A stretch of 64,000 nt of DNA, taken from Rheum nobile (Eukaryota > Streptophyta > Magnoliopsida > Caryophyllales > Polygonaceae). Each line of letters begins with the position of its first letter. The first letter of the stretch is position 1. The position numbers and the translations under genes were made by a program. The notes below the pieces were generated by a model. It saw nothing but the letters and a program-made list of their open reading frames with translations. It ran no database searches and was not told the origin of the DNA. The stretch lies in NCBI GenBank assembly GCA_027886185.1, contig WOAB01000721.1:1-64000 (forward strand). Direction: 5' to 3'. Shown here one piece after another: positions 44,265 to 55,342 of this stretch.

Positions 44265-45602
44265 TCAGATTAATCTAGGCTTTGCTTCTTTCTTCGTCAT
44301 CAGGTAACGAAGAGCAGCGTGATCTGTGTAGATAATCACCTTGACTCCCAAGAGGTACTGTCTAAACTTTTCCAAGGCAAAGACAACTTCCAGCATTTCC
44401 TTATCAGTGGTGGAGTAGTTCCTCTGGGCTCCATTCAGAGTCATGGAGGCATAATGAATCACGTGGGATGCTCGTCCCACTTTCTGTCCTAGAACTGCTC
44501 CAACTGCATAATCGCTGGCGTCACACATGATCATAAATGGGCGAGACCAGTCAGGTGCCTGGATGAAGGGTGCACTTGTCAGGCGTTCTCTCAGGAAATC
44601 AAACGCTTTCTTGCACTCATCATTGAATACGTAGGTCACTTCCTTCTTCAGTAGCTCGCATAGGGGTGAAGAGATTTTTGAGAAGTCCTTGATAAATCTT
44701 GGATAGAAACTTGCATGACCTAAAAAGGAACGCACTTCACGCACATTAGTAGGATAAGGCAAAGACTGAATTACATCAATCTTCGCCTTATCGACCTCAA
44801 TACCCCTAGCAGAGACAATATGACCCATGACTATCCCTTGTTCCACCATGAAATGACACTTTTCATAATTTAAAACCAAATTAGTTTCAACACATCTTTT
44901 AAGTACAAGTGCCAAATGGTCTAAACATGAATCAAAGCTAGTCCCATGTACTGTAAAATCGTCCATAAATACCTCAATGAATTTCTCAACATAGTCAGAG
45001 AAGATACTAACCATACATCGTTGAAATGTACCGAGTGCGTTACACAATCCAAATGGCATTCTGCGGTATGCAAAAGTGTCAAAGGGACATGTAAAAGTGG
45101 TTTTCTCTTCGTCCTCTGGTGCAATGGCTACCTGGAAGTATCCTGAGTATCCGTCGAGAAAACAGTAGTAGGGCCGCCCAGCAAGGCGTTCTAACATTTG
45201 GTCGATGAAGGGCAAGGGGAAATGGTCTTTCCGAGTTACCGCGTTCAGCTTACGGTAATCAATGCATACCCTCCATCCTGTGGTGGTCCTGGTGGGAACT
45301 AAATCTCCTTGTTGATTCTCCGCTATGGTAATCCCTCCTTTCTTAGGGACCACATGGGTTGGACTTACCCATTGGCTATCCGAAATAGGGAAGATCATAT
45401 CAGCCTTGAGGAGTTTAAGCACTTCTTTCTTCACCACTTCCATCATTGGAGGATTTAGCCTTCTCTGAGGCTGCCTAGATGGTTTAGCTTCGTCCTCGAG
45501 TAGAATCCGATGCATACAAGTTGATGGACTTATCCCTTTTATGTCTACGATGGTCCATCCAATTGCAGTTTTGTACTCCCTGAGCACGTCTAATAGCTTC
45601 AT
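44265..45602 (-). pseudogene. Athila-1 reverse transcriptase and RNase H
   Basis: 445 residues: CMHRILLEDEAKPSRQPQRR, WVSPTHVVPKKGGIT, VCIDYRKLNAVT, FLDGYSGYFQV, MPFGLCNALGTFQRCM, the catalytic FMDDFTVHG, GHIVSARGIEVDKAKI, then RNase H with IMCDASDYAVGAVLGQ, STTDKEMLEVVFAL and IYTDHAALRYLM. It ends PRLI at a TGA where Athila-2 has an Arg codon (CGA to TGA fits deamination). A TAA separates it from gag-protease. Small substitutions such as FDTFAYRR and NALGTF at otherwise fixed positions suggest drift after death. Confidence 0.93.
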
Positions 45603-45605
45603 TTC

Positions 45606-46580
45606 TTAATTTGCGGATAGCTTACTGGACACAATGACTGGCAAAGTATCTTTGGCTCCAAGAAAGGTGTATTTGAGATGGTCCGGTAGCGGCTTCAATT
45701 CGATCTCGGGACCCTGTTCAACAGAAGGAACGAGCCTTTCGCTCGGGCTTAGTAAAATGGGGCCAACGCCCAAAGGATCAGTAGAATACTTACCATGAGC
45801 GTCCAACTGAGCGATGGCTTCCTGCATGTTAGAGGGTAAAGAATATTCCTCATAGGACATATCCAATTTATTTTCAACAATGGTCATCAACTCATCAGGA
45901 CCAGAAATATCAAAGACATCCTGTGCAATAGAATCGATCACATCAATGGAACACAAAGAATGATCTTCATCGGGGTGTTTCATGGCTTCATAAATGTTAT
46001 ATTCCACCTTCTCCCTGTCAAATTCCATAGAAAGTGTCCCACTTTGCAAATCAAGTTTAGTCTTGGCAGTTTTCAAAAATGGCCTACCTAATAGTATAGG
46101 AGTTGCCTTTGTATCTGTTTCCATATCCAAGACATAAAAATCTGCAGGGAATATCAATTTATCGACCATAACAAGGACATCCTCTATTACTCCCCTAGGG
46201 TAGACACTAGACCTATCATCTAATTGAATTACAATACCTGTTTACCGCAGAGGTCCAAGCCCAAGGGATTCATAGAGAGAATAGGGCATCACATTGATGG
46301 ATGCACCAAGATCGAGCATAGCTTTTTCAAATTTAGTGTTTCCGATAATACAGGGAATGCTCCACATACCTGGGTCTCCGCACTTCTTTAGCATGCGCCT
46401 CTAGAATACAGCAGATACGCGTTCGCTAACCTTAACATTTTCCTTGCCCTTCAGCTTCTGGTTCCTGTTTATAGTGCACAGCTCCTTTAGGAACTTAGCG
46501 TACCTTGGTACACTTTTGACGAGCTTGAGGAGGGGGATGTTCACCTCACACTTACTGAAAGTATCGAAGAGGTCCTTGTC
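45606..46580 (-). pseudogene. Athila-1 gag end and protease
   Basis: The longest open part, 45606-46169, covers the C-terminal protease flank (ADFYVLDMETDTKATPILLG, IYEAMKHPDEDHSLCSID). Upstream to 46580, in the same frame but with stops at about 46240 and 46400, are AMLDLGASINVMP, the protease site in its Athila form (DLGAS), and VNIPLLKLVKSVPRYAKFLK. Chromovirus 2 begins at 46581 within DKDLFDTF-like sequence. The equivalent in Athila-2 is intact, which allowed the alignment. Confidence 0.87.
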
Positions 46581-49043
46581 TGTGATACCCCGTATTTTTG
46601 TAAGGTCATTTTGGGAATTTTGGATATTTTTTTCCCGAGTCTCCGTTTAGCTCGTCGGATTTAAGATGGATCGTTGGAAACATTCTGTAAGGTGCCATGT
46701 ATCTGTAATATTTTTCTCAGTGAAATAGAATACAGATATCATGCGTTGAAGGTTCCGTATTCGTTCGCGTTCGAAGGTTTTGTCCCGGTTTAAATCCCAC
46801 CCGGTTCAAAGTTGAAACGAGCGGGAAAAGGGCGAAACGGTGACCGCCGTTCAAAAACGGCGACTGTCGTCGTGGGGCCCACCGCGTCAGCGTGTCAGCT
46901 TCTAGCTGGCCGCGACAGGCCTAACGGCGGCGACCGTCGCGATTACGGCGACCGCCGCGTGCCCGCCGTAGGAAAAATACGGCGACCGCCGTCATTACCC
47001 AGAGGGTATTGTCCGCCGGTCGCCGGCGTCGTTCGAGGCACCGAATCTGCTTTCGGCCACGTGCTTTAGGGTTTGCTGGTGCTCCTTTGGGGTTTGCCTA
47101 TAAATAAGAAGGTTGGGGCAAGGATTTTGAGCCATCTCAACCTCGAATTGCTGCCAAAATCTCTCCTCAAAGAGTGAGTTGTGTTTGCCGGAGTTTAGGT
47201 GCTCGCCGGAGGTGTTGTGGTGTGTTTCCAGAGAGTCCTTGGGTAGCATTTGGTAGCCCTTGGAGGTTAGAAGCCAAAGCAAGCCTCTAGAAGCCGAGTC
47301 GCTTCTGTTTTGGGTGAGATTTCTCGTGATTTCAGTCGGACGTGTTCGTCACGGCGACCGCCGTGATGAAGGTGGCGACCGCCGCCAAGAACAGCGACCG
47401 CCGCTAGTGCCCAGAATGCCATTACGGCTTTGGCTTGGTCGGTTGTCATTGTGGCGTCTTTCCTTTCGGTTTATTCCGTTGTTTTCAGATTCGTACTTTA
47501 GTATTGTCGGATCTAATCTAGGGTTTCCTCTATGGGTCGACTCGTAGGGCGTTTCGTAGCCGGATCTATTCCCGTGTCGAGCTCGGATTCCCGCTCTTGT
47601 CGTCGTTAGGACTTTCGATTCCGCGGACTAAGGCAAGTGGTGGTTCGCTCTTGTGCATCGTTTCCATATTTACATTAGTTATCAGTATTTCATCTGAGTA
47701 ATTAATTTGGAACGATATCTGTGTTGTCTGGAAAAGGTTTTATAAACTGTTTTCAAAAATCATATTAATAGGTTGTATATCTGTTAGTACGACTATTATC
47801 TGTGATCGCCTTTCGGGCCTTTATGTGGAATTTATCCTATATAATGTTGTTGTGCTGTTACTGCATAGTTAGCACTGTTAGACAGGGACGTTACTCGGAC
47901 TTCGTCCGGTCGTTTCTTTATAATCTGGGTATCGGGGTGGTGTATCTCCATCTGGTACTTTCTTTACGGTCATGATCGGTCTCTTTCACGAGAGTGAAGA
48001 GGCAGGGCACTTAGCTGGTGTCATTATTCTGGGATCTCTTTCCCATTTCGGTGTGCGTCACTCTCGATGAAACGTATACTCAGATGTGCCATTCCACTAG
48101 GTGGGGTGCACATATTAAAAGTCTTATAACGTGATCTGTGTTTTATAACATAATCAGATAAGCGCTACTTTGACGCGCATAATAAATGAATAACTGGTGA
48201 GTAGGGCAGCTAAGTAATAGTGCCGCTAGGAAAGCTCGTCTTGACTCGAATGTAATACGTCTTCTTTCCAATCTGGATTCGCTGTAAGGCGGTGAGGTTG
48301 GTTGTTGACCGAAGCATCTCAGTCAGTTTTTAAACCATCTGTATATGATTCTGTGTATCCAGACTTGTCATGTTTCCTAAGACTCAATCTCTTGGAGTCT
48401 CTCTTTCGAGTCGGTCTTTGTGTAGCTTCAGTCTTCCAGAGTCGCCTCACCTGCATATCTCGTTTCTGTATTCCAGTGGAAGTATGGTGGTTGGCTATCG
48501 TACTCGGCTTTTAATCGAGGGACGATGAGTTAGACCTAATACGACTACTTCGAACCTTCTGCTTTGTTCCCTTGCTAGTCAATTTCATTGACTAACCCAC
48601 GTACATTGTTCTCTGCATGTGGGCTGGTGTCATCCGTTCGATTCGGCACATCAGGTAGAGTTTAGCTATGGAGACTAGAACGACTGAGAAGATGACGGTG
48701 GTTTTTCAATGTTTATTAATATGTTTTGCGACATCTTTGGTCGAGTGGTATTTCCTTTGAACAATGAGTTATTTAAGACTTCCGCTGTAACATGATTTTC
48801 CTTTAAAGACTTCCGCTACGAATTTAACTCTAAGGTTTTGACCTATTGGGGTTGGGATGTAACCCCCAGACTTATGTTTTGCGAAACAATATTATGCTTA
48901 TTTGGAATGATTGATCTTTATGCATCGATTATTCTCTGTATTATATTTAAATCGGTATTTAGCCTTAGGTGACTCTGGTACGGAACACTGGGGTCACTGG
49001 CGGTAATACCTTTCCAAATGGGGTCATATTTGGGGGTGTTACA
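46581..49043 (+). repeat. 5' LTR of chromovirus 2
   Basis: 2,463 bp with ends TGTGATACCCCG and GGGGGTGTTACA, so TG...CA with short inverted termini. It carries a dyad array in two blocks (about 46837-47025 and 47351-47404), a stretch AGTTTGTAT-poor and GC-rich that looks transcribed, and the hairpin CTAGTCAATTTCATTGACTAA (about 48574). The last 540 bp match the chromovirus 1 LTR remnant. Confidence 0.92.
46837..47404. repeat. Dyad array in the chromovirus 2 LTR
   Basis: Copies of ACGGCGACCGCCGT and close variants start at 46837, 46857, 46927, 46945, 46979, 47351, 47372 and 47391, with a related GTCCGCCGGTCGCCGGC at about 47011. Neighbouring starts are 18-21 bp apart in four cases. Read in element sense, the word is the same as in Athila-2. 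Confidence 0.9.
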
Positions 49044-49047
49044 ATTG

Positions 49048-49060
49048 TGGTATCAGAGCC
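49048..49060 (+). other. Primer-binding site, chromovirus 2
   Basis: TGGTATCAGAGCC, four bases after the LTR end; initiator-Met tRNA type, as in chromovirus 1. Confidence 0.93.
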
Positions 49061-49256
49061 TAAAGTTTTTAAAACGGGTTTGGGAATTTTATAATCCTTT
49101 TTCCTATTTTCGAAAACGCTTTAAGAAGTTTCAAAATTTTCTAAGTGAAAAGTAATTTTCAAAACACCATTCATAGTCGTGTCTCCTGTATAGTCTGATG
49201 TAGTAAGCTTGCTTCTATGTCTAGAAAGACTAATTCCTTCTTCGTTGTCCTGTAGG

Positions 49257-50363
49257 ATGGGCAATCGTGTTTCGCTTCGCATGGGGTCGGAGGAAGCCGA
49301 GATGGACCTGCCGTCTCCTGGTCGGCTAGATCTTCTGGTTCCCCCGCATTGCTTTGAGGATGGTGGCCCGAGTAGTCCACCTGAGGTGATCAAGCATGTC
49401 ATTCCCGAGTCTGTCGTCCTAGTAGCCAGGGATGCGGAGGCTCCAGTACCTGCACCTGTTGAGCCACCAAGGGTGGAAGAAGAGCAGGAGGAGGAGCAAG
49501 AGGACGAGCTGGAGGAGGAGTTGTCTAGATACGAGCAAGGGCTGTACGACGACGACTATCAGCTCGAACCTATCCCGGAGGGAGTCGAAGACGAAGAGGA
49601 GAATGAGGAGATGTTAGAGGTCGACCCCATGGCTGATGCAGATAGGATCGAGGTTGACCCAGAGGATGAAGATCCGGATGAGGATGGTCCAGGGGAGGAG
49701 AATCCTAATGAGGTGGCCCTCGAGGACGAGGAGTATGATCCCCTGACCGATCCAGAGAACGAGGATCCCATTGAGTATTGTCCCGAGGTGGGTCCCGAGG
49801 TTGAAGAACCGAGTAAGGGTGAATCCGAGGGCGAGGATCTTGATGAGGCAAATCTCGAGGAGAAGGCCCACATTGAGGACGTTCCCGAGGACGTGGAGCC
49901 CTTGAAGGATGGCCCGGAAGCGGAAGAACTGAGGGAAGACTTTCAGGAGGAGGATCCCGAGATGGACCCCGAGGATCAGTACTTAGAGTACGACTCAGAG
50001 CTCGTTCCTGAGCCATAGATGAGACCGCTTCCGGCATACCGTCTTATGACTGAGGAGGATTGGGATCTCCTGTACTTCGAGCATGGCATCAGGAGGAGCG
50101 AGTAGGTTTCGGCTAGTGAGGCATGCCCGTATTGCCCGCCTCGGTGGAGGAGCAAGGCACCATGGGCTAGGCTGATGAGGATTCCCTGCGAGTGCGAGTT
50201 GAGCATTCAGAGGAGGACTGAGGTTGGATCCGAGTCACCAGAGCCGTGTGACCCAGGTCCTAGTAGGAGACGGAGCCCGTCACCGGAGCAGGATGACGAG
50301 CCGAGTCCGAAGAGGCCGTGCATGGACAGCCGGATTTATAGGAGACGTTTTGGAGCGCCTTAG
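49257..50363 (+). pseudogene. Acidic ORF upstream of gag, chromovirus 2
   Basis: Start MGNRVSLRMGSEEAEMDLP at 49257. About 250 residues follow that are very rich in Glu and Asp with repeated EDPxxxxPE words, including a 40-60-residue section absent from copy 1. It has stops at 50016-50018 and 50103-50105. The conserved C-terminal part resembles copy 1 (RLMTEEDWDLLYFEHGIRR, CPYCPPRWRS, CECEL, SPEPCDPGPSRRRSPSPEQD, KRPCMDSRIYRRRFGAP). The sequence before the ATG, TTCGTTGTCCTGTAG, looks like a splice acceptor, so the ORF might be read from a spliced leader. Unknown function. Confidence 0.8.
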
Positions 50364-50646
50364 TGTTGTTTGGCGTTGCCTTGAGTTGCAGCTTGTTTCG
50401 CTAGTGTTTTTCAGTTGTGTTTTGTGCCTTGTATCTCAGTTAGCGTTTGTTGGATCTTCTAGATTCCGAGCCTTTTGTTTTGCTGCTCGAAGAATTTGAC
50501 TCATGTGTTGCTTGTGTAATGGTTCAAGAGTTCATCTATAAAATACCAAGTTGATCTATTCTGAGTGATTTATTTACGTTAGTATATTGCATGAGCTTAT
50601 TGCATAATATTAATGTATTGAATGCTTGGAATTGGATCGTAAACAG

Positions 50647-51817
50647 ATGGCGAACCAAAGAAACACGAGGAACTCAAACCGAGCCGGTGCTGGGGCTAGC
50701 CAGGTCCCCAGGCCAGAAGAAAGGAATTTCCAAGAGGAGCACGAGTCCGAATCTCGCGTTCAGTCTAGGCGCGAAAGTCAGGGTCAGACCCACGTGCCAG
50801 TGATGTTCGATGCTGCTGCTGTAGAGGCTATCAGGGGTATAGTGATGCAGGCTATTGCTGACGTCTTGCGACCAGGTGTGCCCAAGCGCAAGAAGTGCCT
50901 ATCTGTCCACCAGTTGCGAGAGTTGTAGAGGTTGAGGACCCTGTGGTCCGGGAGAATGCCGCCAGGGCTAGGGACAACTATAACCGTGCTCTAAAGACCA
51001 TCACTTCGATGAGGCCTGATTGTTACGATGGAAAAGGGGAGCCAGTGGCTGTGACACATTGGTTCTCCCACATGGAGAGGCTGTTCAGGAACGTCGATTG
51101 CTCCGAGGCCGAGAAGGTTCACATCGCTTCTCTTCAGCTGAAGGGAGAGGCGAGTGAGTGGTGGGAGAGCATAGGGTTAGCTGAGAACCCGATGCTGAAT
51201 TGGTCGATGTTCAAGACCAAGATGACTGATCGCTTTTTCTCTCGCGCTATGAGAGAGGAGAAGCATAAGGAATTCTTGTACCCTAAGACTGATGGGCTGA
51301 AGTTGACCGAGTTGGCTGCTAAGTTCAACCATCTTCTGCAGTATGCTCCGGCAGAGATTACCAGTGAGGCTCAGAAAATCTGGTACTTCCACGAGTGGAT
51401 GAGCCCGGATGTCAAGCCGCTAATGGTGCACCACTCCTGTTCTACCTTGGAGCAGTATGTGGACTGTGCCTTTAAGCTAGAGATGACTCTGGAGGAGTCG
51501 AAGAAGAGGAGGAATAGCCTGAGGGCAATGTAGAATCAGAACCAGCACCAAGGGAATGGTGGCTTCAAGCGTCCCGCTCCATCGTCTAACTTCGCCAAAT
51601 CCGACAGAGCTAAGACAGAGATGTCGCAGGGAGGCTCTACGCAGAGGTCTGGGCAGACCAGGAACCCAGTCCAGTGCTATAACTGTGGCGTTGCTGGCCA
51701 CAAGAGCAACGAGTGCCAGAAGGAGAAGAAACCGTGTTTCGGTTGTGGTCGCGATGGGCATCTGCAACGGTTTGCAAGTAGGGCAAGAACAAGGGAGCTG
51801 AGTCTCAACAGGGGTCG
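50647..51817 (+). pseudogene. Chromovirus 2 gag
   Basis: Starts MANQRNTRNSNRAGAGASQ at 50647. It shifts frame near 50880, continues in 50895-51533 (VTHWFSHMERLFRNVDC, KVHIASLQLKGEASEWWE, HEWMSPDVKPLMVHHSC), and meets a TAG at 51531-51533. It then continues through CYNCGVAGHKSNEC and CFGCGRDGHLQRF. A single-base loss removes the last Cys of the second knuckle and throws off the frame before protease. Alignment to chromovirus 1 identifies each lesion. Confidence 0.9.
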
Positions 51818-54800
51818 GTGAACCAGAGTAATCGGCCCAGGTTCAAGCCAACTGATGCTCCGAGCCCATCAGTGCAGACGACAGCTCAGAACAAGGGGAA
51901 GGCCCCAGCTGCTTCAGGAGGCCAGGGTCAGCGCTTGTACGAGATACGCGAGGCTGATGGACCCAATGCCCCAATTGCTCAAGGTACTCTATACCTTCAT
52001 TCTGCTTCAGTGTGTATTCTGTTTGATTCTGGTGCAACGCATTCTTTCATTTCGGATAGCTGTGTCAGTAAGCTAGGCTTAGTGTGCAACGAGTCTTGTG
52101 AGCCTTTTGTCGTGAATCTTACGAATGGCGAGCGTCTAGTTGGGACCAAGCGCGTGTCTGAGTTTCCGATTACTATTCAAGGCAAGGAGTTTGAGGCGGA
52201 TCTGATTTGTATCGCTATGGCTCCGTATGACATCATTTTGGGCATGGATTGGTTAACACGTCACAAGGCGGTGATTGACTTCGATTCGAGAACAGTGACG
52301 GTTTCATCTAAGGGTCAGTTCGTGTGCAAGTTCAAGGGTCGTAATGACGCTGACAACGACAAGCTGATCAATGCGATGGCTGCATGTAAGCTGCTACGCC
52401 AAGGTTGTGTCGGTTACCTTTGTTACTTAGACGCGCCTGCAAAGGATGGACCAAAAATTCTTGACATTCCGGTAGTCAGAGAATTCGCGGATGTTTTCCC
52501 GGATGAGATTCCAGGATTGCCTCCTCAGCGTGACGTGGAGTTTACCATTGATCTCGAGCCTGGTACCGCGCCCATTTCTAAGGCCCCGTATCGGATGACT
52601 CCCGCAGAGATGCAAGAGTTGAAGAATCAGTTGGAGGAGTTGCTTGACAAAGGTTATATCAGGCCGAGTGCATCGCCGTGGGGTGCTCCGGTGCTGTTCG
52701 TCAAGAAGAAGGACGGATCGTTCCGACTTTGTATCGACTACCGAGAGTTGAACAAGGTGACGATCAAGAACAAATACCCGTTACCAAGGATTGATGATCT
52801 GATGGATCAGTTGCAAGGAGCGAAGGTTTTCTCCAAGATTGACCTGAGGTCAGGTTATCATCAGCTTAGGATTCATGAGCAGGATATTCCTCGAACTGCG
52901 TTCAGGACCCGCTATGGTCATTACGAGTTCGTGGTTATGCCTTTTGGGCTCACGAATGCCCCCGCAGTCTTCATGGATTTGATGAACCGATGTTTCCACT
53001 ATTATTTGGACAAGTTCGTGGTGGTCTTCATCGACGACATTCTGATTTACTCTCCAGATGAAGAGACAGACGAGGAACATTTGAGGATTGCTTTGTCAGT
53101 CCTTAGACAGCATCAGCTTTATGCCAAATTGTCTAAGTGTGATTTCTGGATAAAGGAGGTGGCTTTCTTAGGCCATGTGATCAATGAAAATGGGGTTATG
53201 GTTGATCCTCAAAAGATTGAAGCAGTGGCAAACTGGAAGCAACCTCAGAGTGTGAAGGAGGTTCGCAGTTTTCTTGGACTTGCTGGGTATTACAGACGGT
53301 TCGTGGAGGGGTTTTCTAAGATTGCTCTACCTATGACCTATCTGCTCCGCAAGGTCCACAAGAAGTTTGTCTGGAGTGACAAGTGCGAGGCCAGTTTCCA
53401 GGAGTTGAAGCGTCGGCTGACCTCGGCACCAGTTTTGGCACTTCCCGAAGGGAACGAAGATTATGTGGTCTACAGTGATGCTTCGAAGAGTGGTCTAGGT
53501 TGTGTGCTGATGCAAAGGGGCAGAGTCATTGCTTATGCATCCAGACAGCTCAAGACTTATGAAGAAAACTACCCGACCCATGATCTAGAGTTAGCAGCGG
53601 TGGTGTTCGCGCTAAAGATTTGGAGACATTACCTCTACGGTATTAGGTGTCAAGTCTTTACCGATCATAAGAGTCTCAAGTACATATTTACTCAGAAGGA
53701 GCTGAATATGAGACAATGCCGTTGGCTGGAATTGTTGAAGGACTACGACATTGAGTTGCTATACCATCCGGGTAAGGCTAATGTGGTGGCAGACGCATTG
53801 AGCCGGAAGACATCACACGAGGCTGTGGTTGCGTTACTCACTGCTCAGAGCAGGCTAAACCGAGAGTCATGTGACGCCGAGGTCCTGTATGATCAGCGGA
53901 GGTGTTTCCTGAGTATGCTGGAGATTCAGGCTATGCTTCTGGATCAGATTAAGGAGGGACAGGTCGACGATGTTGTCTTGGTAAAGATCAATAGTGAAGT
54001 GGCAGATGGGAAGGCTCCCGGTTTCATTGTTCAGGATGATGGATCGCTGTGGTTTCAAGACAGAATCTGTGTGCCAGACACAGAAGGGCTTCGCCAGTTG
54101 GTGTTGAAGGAAGCCCATTCGTCTGCTTAGTCTATACATCCAGGCTCTAGCAAGATGTACAAGGACCTGAGGAAGAAGTTTTGGTGGCCAAACATGAAGT
54201 GGGATGTAGCGGACTTTGTGGCAAGGTGCTTGACTTGTCAAAAGGTCAAGATTGAGCATCGCAGGCCAGGAGGTGAGCTGCTACCTCTCCCCGTGCCAGA
54301 ATGGAAATGGGAGGACATTGCCATGGATTTCGTCACAGGGCTGCCAAAGACTAAAGGTCAAAAAGATGCCATCTGGGTAATTGTGGACCGGCTTACGAAG
54401 AGTGCTCATTTCATAGCTATCAAGGTCACATGGGAAGCCCAGAAGTTGGCAGAGGTCTACCAGAAAGAGATTGTCCATTTGCATGGCATCCCTAAGACCA
54501 TTGTATCGGACCGAGATGGACGTTTCATGTCTCGGTTTTGGAAGGAGCTTCATAAGGCTATGGGGACCGAGTTAAGATTCAGTACATCTTTTCATCCTCA
54601 GACTAATGGCCAGTCAGAAAGGACCATCCAGACTCTGGAGGATATGCTAAGGGCTTGTGTTCTCGATCGTCCGACTAGCTGGGAGGATAGCTTGAGTCTG
54701 ATTGAGTTCACATACAACAATAGCTGGCATGCTACGATTAAGATGGCTCTGTTTGAAGCGTTGTATGGTCGCAGATGTAGATCTCCGATTTGTTGGGATG

Positions 54801-54874
54801 ACAATGCCGACAAGATCCTGCTTGGACCAGAGTTGGTCGAGAGGACAGTTGCTGAGATTGCTTTGATTCGTTAG
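51818..54874 (+). pseudogene. Chromovirus 2 protease, reverse transcriptase, RNase H and integrase
   Basis: 51818-54130 (770 residues) covers protease (ILFDSGATHSFIS, APYDIILGMDWL), reverse transcriptase (PVLFVKKKDGSFRLCIDY, KIDLRSGYHQLRI, MPFGLTNAPAVF, FIDDILIYS) and RNase H (VYSDASKSGLG, YPTHDLELAAVVFAL, FTDHKSLKYI), and the beginning of integrase. A TAG at 54128-54130 stands where copy 1 has Tyr. 54155-54874 holds the rest: HHCC finger end CLTCQKVK, MDFVTGLPKTKGQKD, IVSDRDGRFMS and HPQTNGQSERTIQ, and stops at a TAG in IRQRM-like context. All catalytic acids are present; only the nonsense changes disable it. Confidence 0.94.
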
Positions 54875-54877
54875 AGG

Positions 54878-55342
54878 ATGTTGACCGCTCAGAGTCGACA
54901 GAAGTCATATGCAGATAAGAAGCGTAGGAACATAGAGTTCGAGGTCGGTGACAAGGTTTTTGTCAAGGTATCCCCCTCGAAAGGAGTGTTCAGGTTTGGT
55001 AAGCGTGGGAAGCTTAACCCTCGCTATGTGGGACCGTTCGAGATTCTGGATAGAGTGAGAACTTTGGCGTATCGCTTGGCATTACCGCCATCGACTCACC
55101 CAGTACATAACGTGTTTCACATCTCTTTGCTCAGAAAGTATGTGCCAGACGAGTCTCATGTGCTTAGCTATGAAGACATCGAGATTCAATCAGATGGTAC
55201 TTATGAGGAAAGACCAGTGCGCATTTTGGAGCGTCGAGAGAAGCGTTTGTGCAACAAGGTCGTGCCGTTGGTTCGAGTGTTGTGGTCCAAGTCAGGTACT
55301 GAAGAAGTTACTTGAGAGACGTGGGAAACCGAGTCAGATATG
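54878..55342 (+). pseudogene. Chromovirus 2 integrase C-terminus and chromodomain
   Basis: The frame 54878-55315 begins MLTAQSRQKSYADKKRRNIE and contains the integrase C-terminal GPFEILDRVRTLAYRLALPP and VFHISLLRKYVPDESH. It ends in a chromodomain-like strand set, RPVRILERREKRLCNKVVPL and VRVLWSKSGTEEVT, with a TGA where Trp is expected (TGG to TGA), then ETWETES. The C-terminal chromodomain defines chromoviruses and is thought to steer insertion to marked chromatin. Athila-2 cuts the sequence directly afterwards. Confidence 0.9.

Larger units (their letters stand above)
28643..46580 (-). mobile_element. Athila-1 (Ty3/gypsy, Athila lineage), interrupted twice
   Basis: Minus-strand element entering from the right: remains of gag and protease (46580-45606), reverse transcriptase and RNase H (45602-44265), integrase (about 44033-42564), a non-coding stretch with dyad arrays, a downstream ORF (41529-41030, continuing at 31244-30528), 3' non-coding sequence and the 3' LTR (29854-28643). 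Segment 31245-41029 is a Tat element inserted in the downstream ORF. At 46581 chromovirus 2 interrupts gag, so the rest of gag and the 5' LTR lie beyond the window. The protease signature AMLDLGASINV and the reverse transcriptase FMDDFTVHG place it in Athila. Every coding part is damaged. Confidence 0.9.
46581..55342 (+). mobile_element. Chromovirus 2 (Ty3/gypsy, Tekay-type), 3' part displaced
   Basis: Plus-strand element inserted in Athila-1 gag. 5' LTR 46581-49043, primer site 49048-49060, acidic ORF 49257-50363, gag 50647 to about 51800, protease-polymerase 51818-54130, integrase to 54874, and chromodomain at about 55080-55340. Athila-2 inserted at 55343, in the last codons of the chromodomain frame, so the 3' LTR lies beyond the window. 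Same family as chromovirus 1. The frame is broken by at least a shift near 50880, TAG at 51531, a one-base loss near 51771, TAG at 54128, TAG at 54872 and TGA at 55313. Confidence 0.94.
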
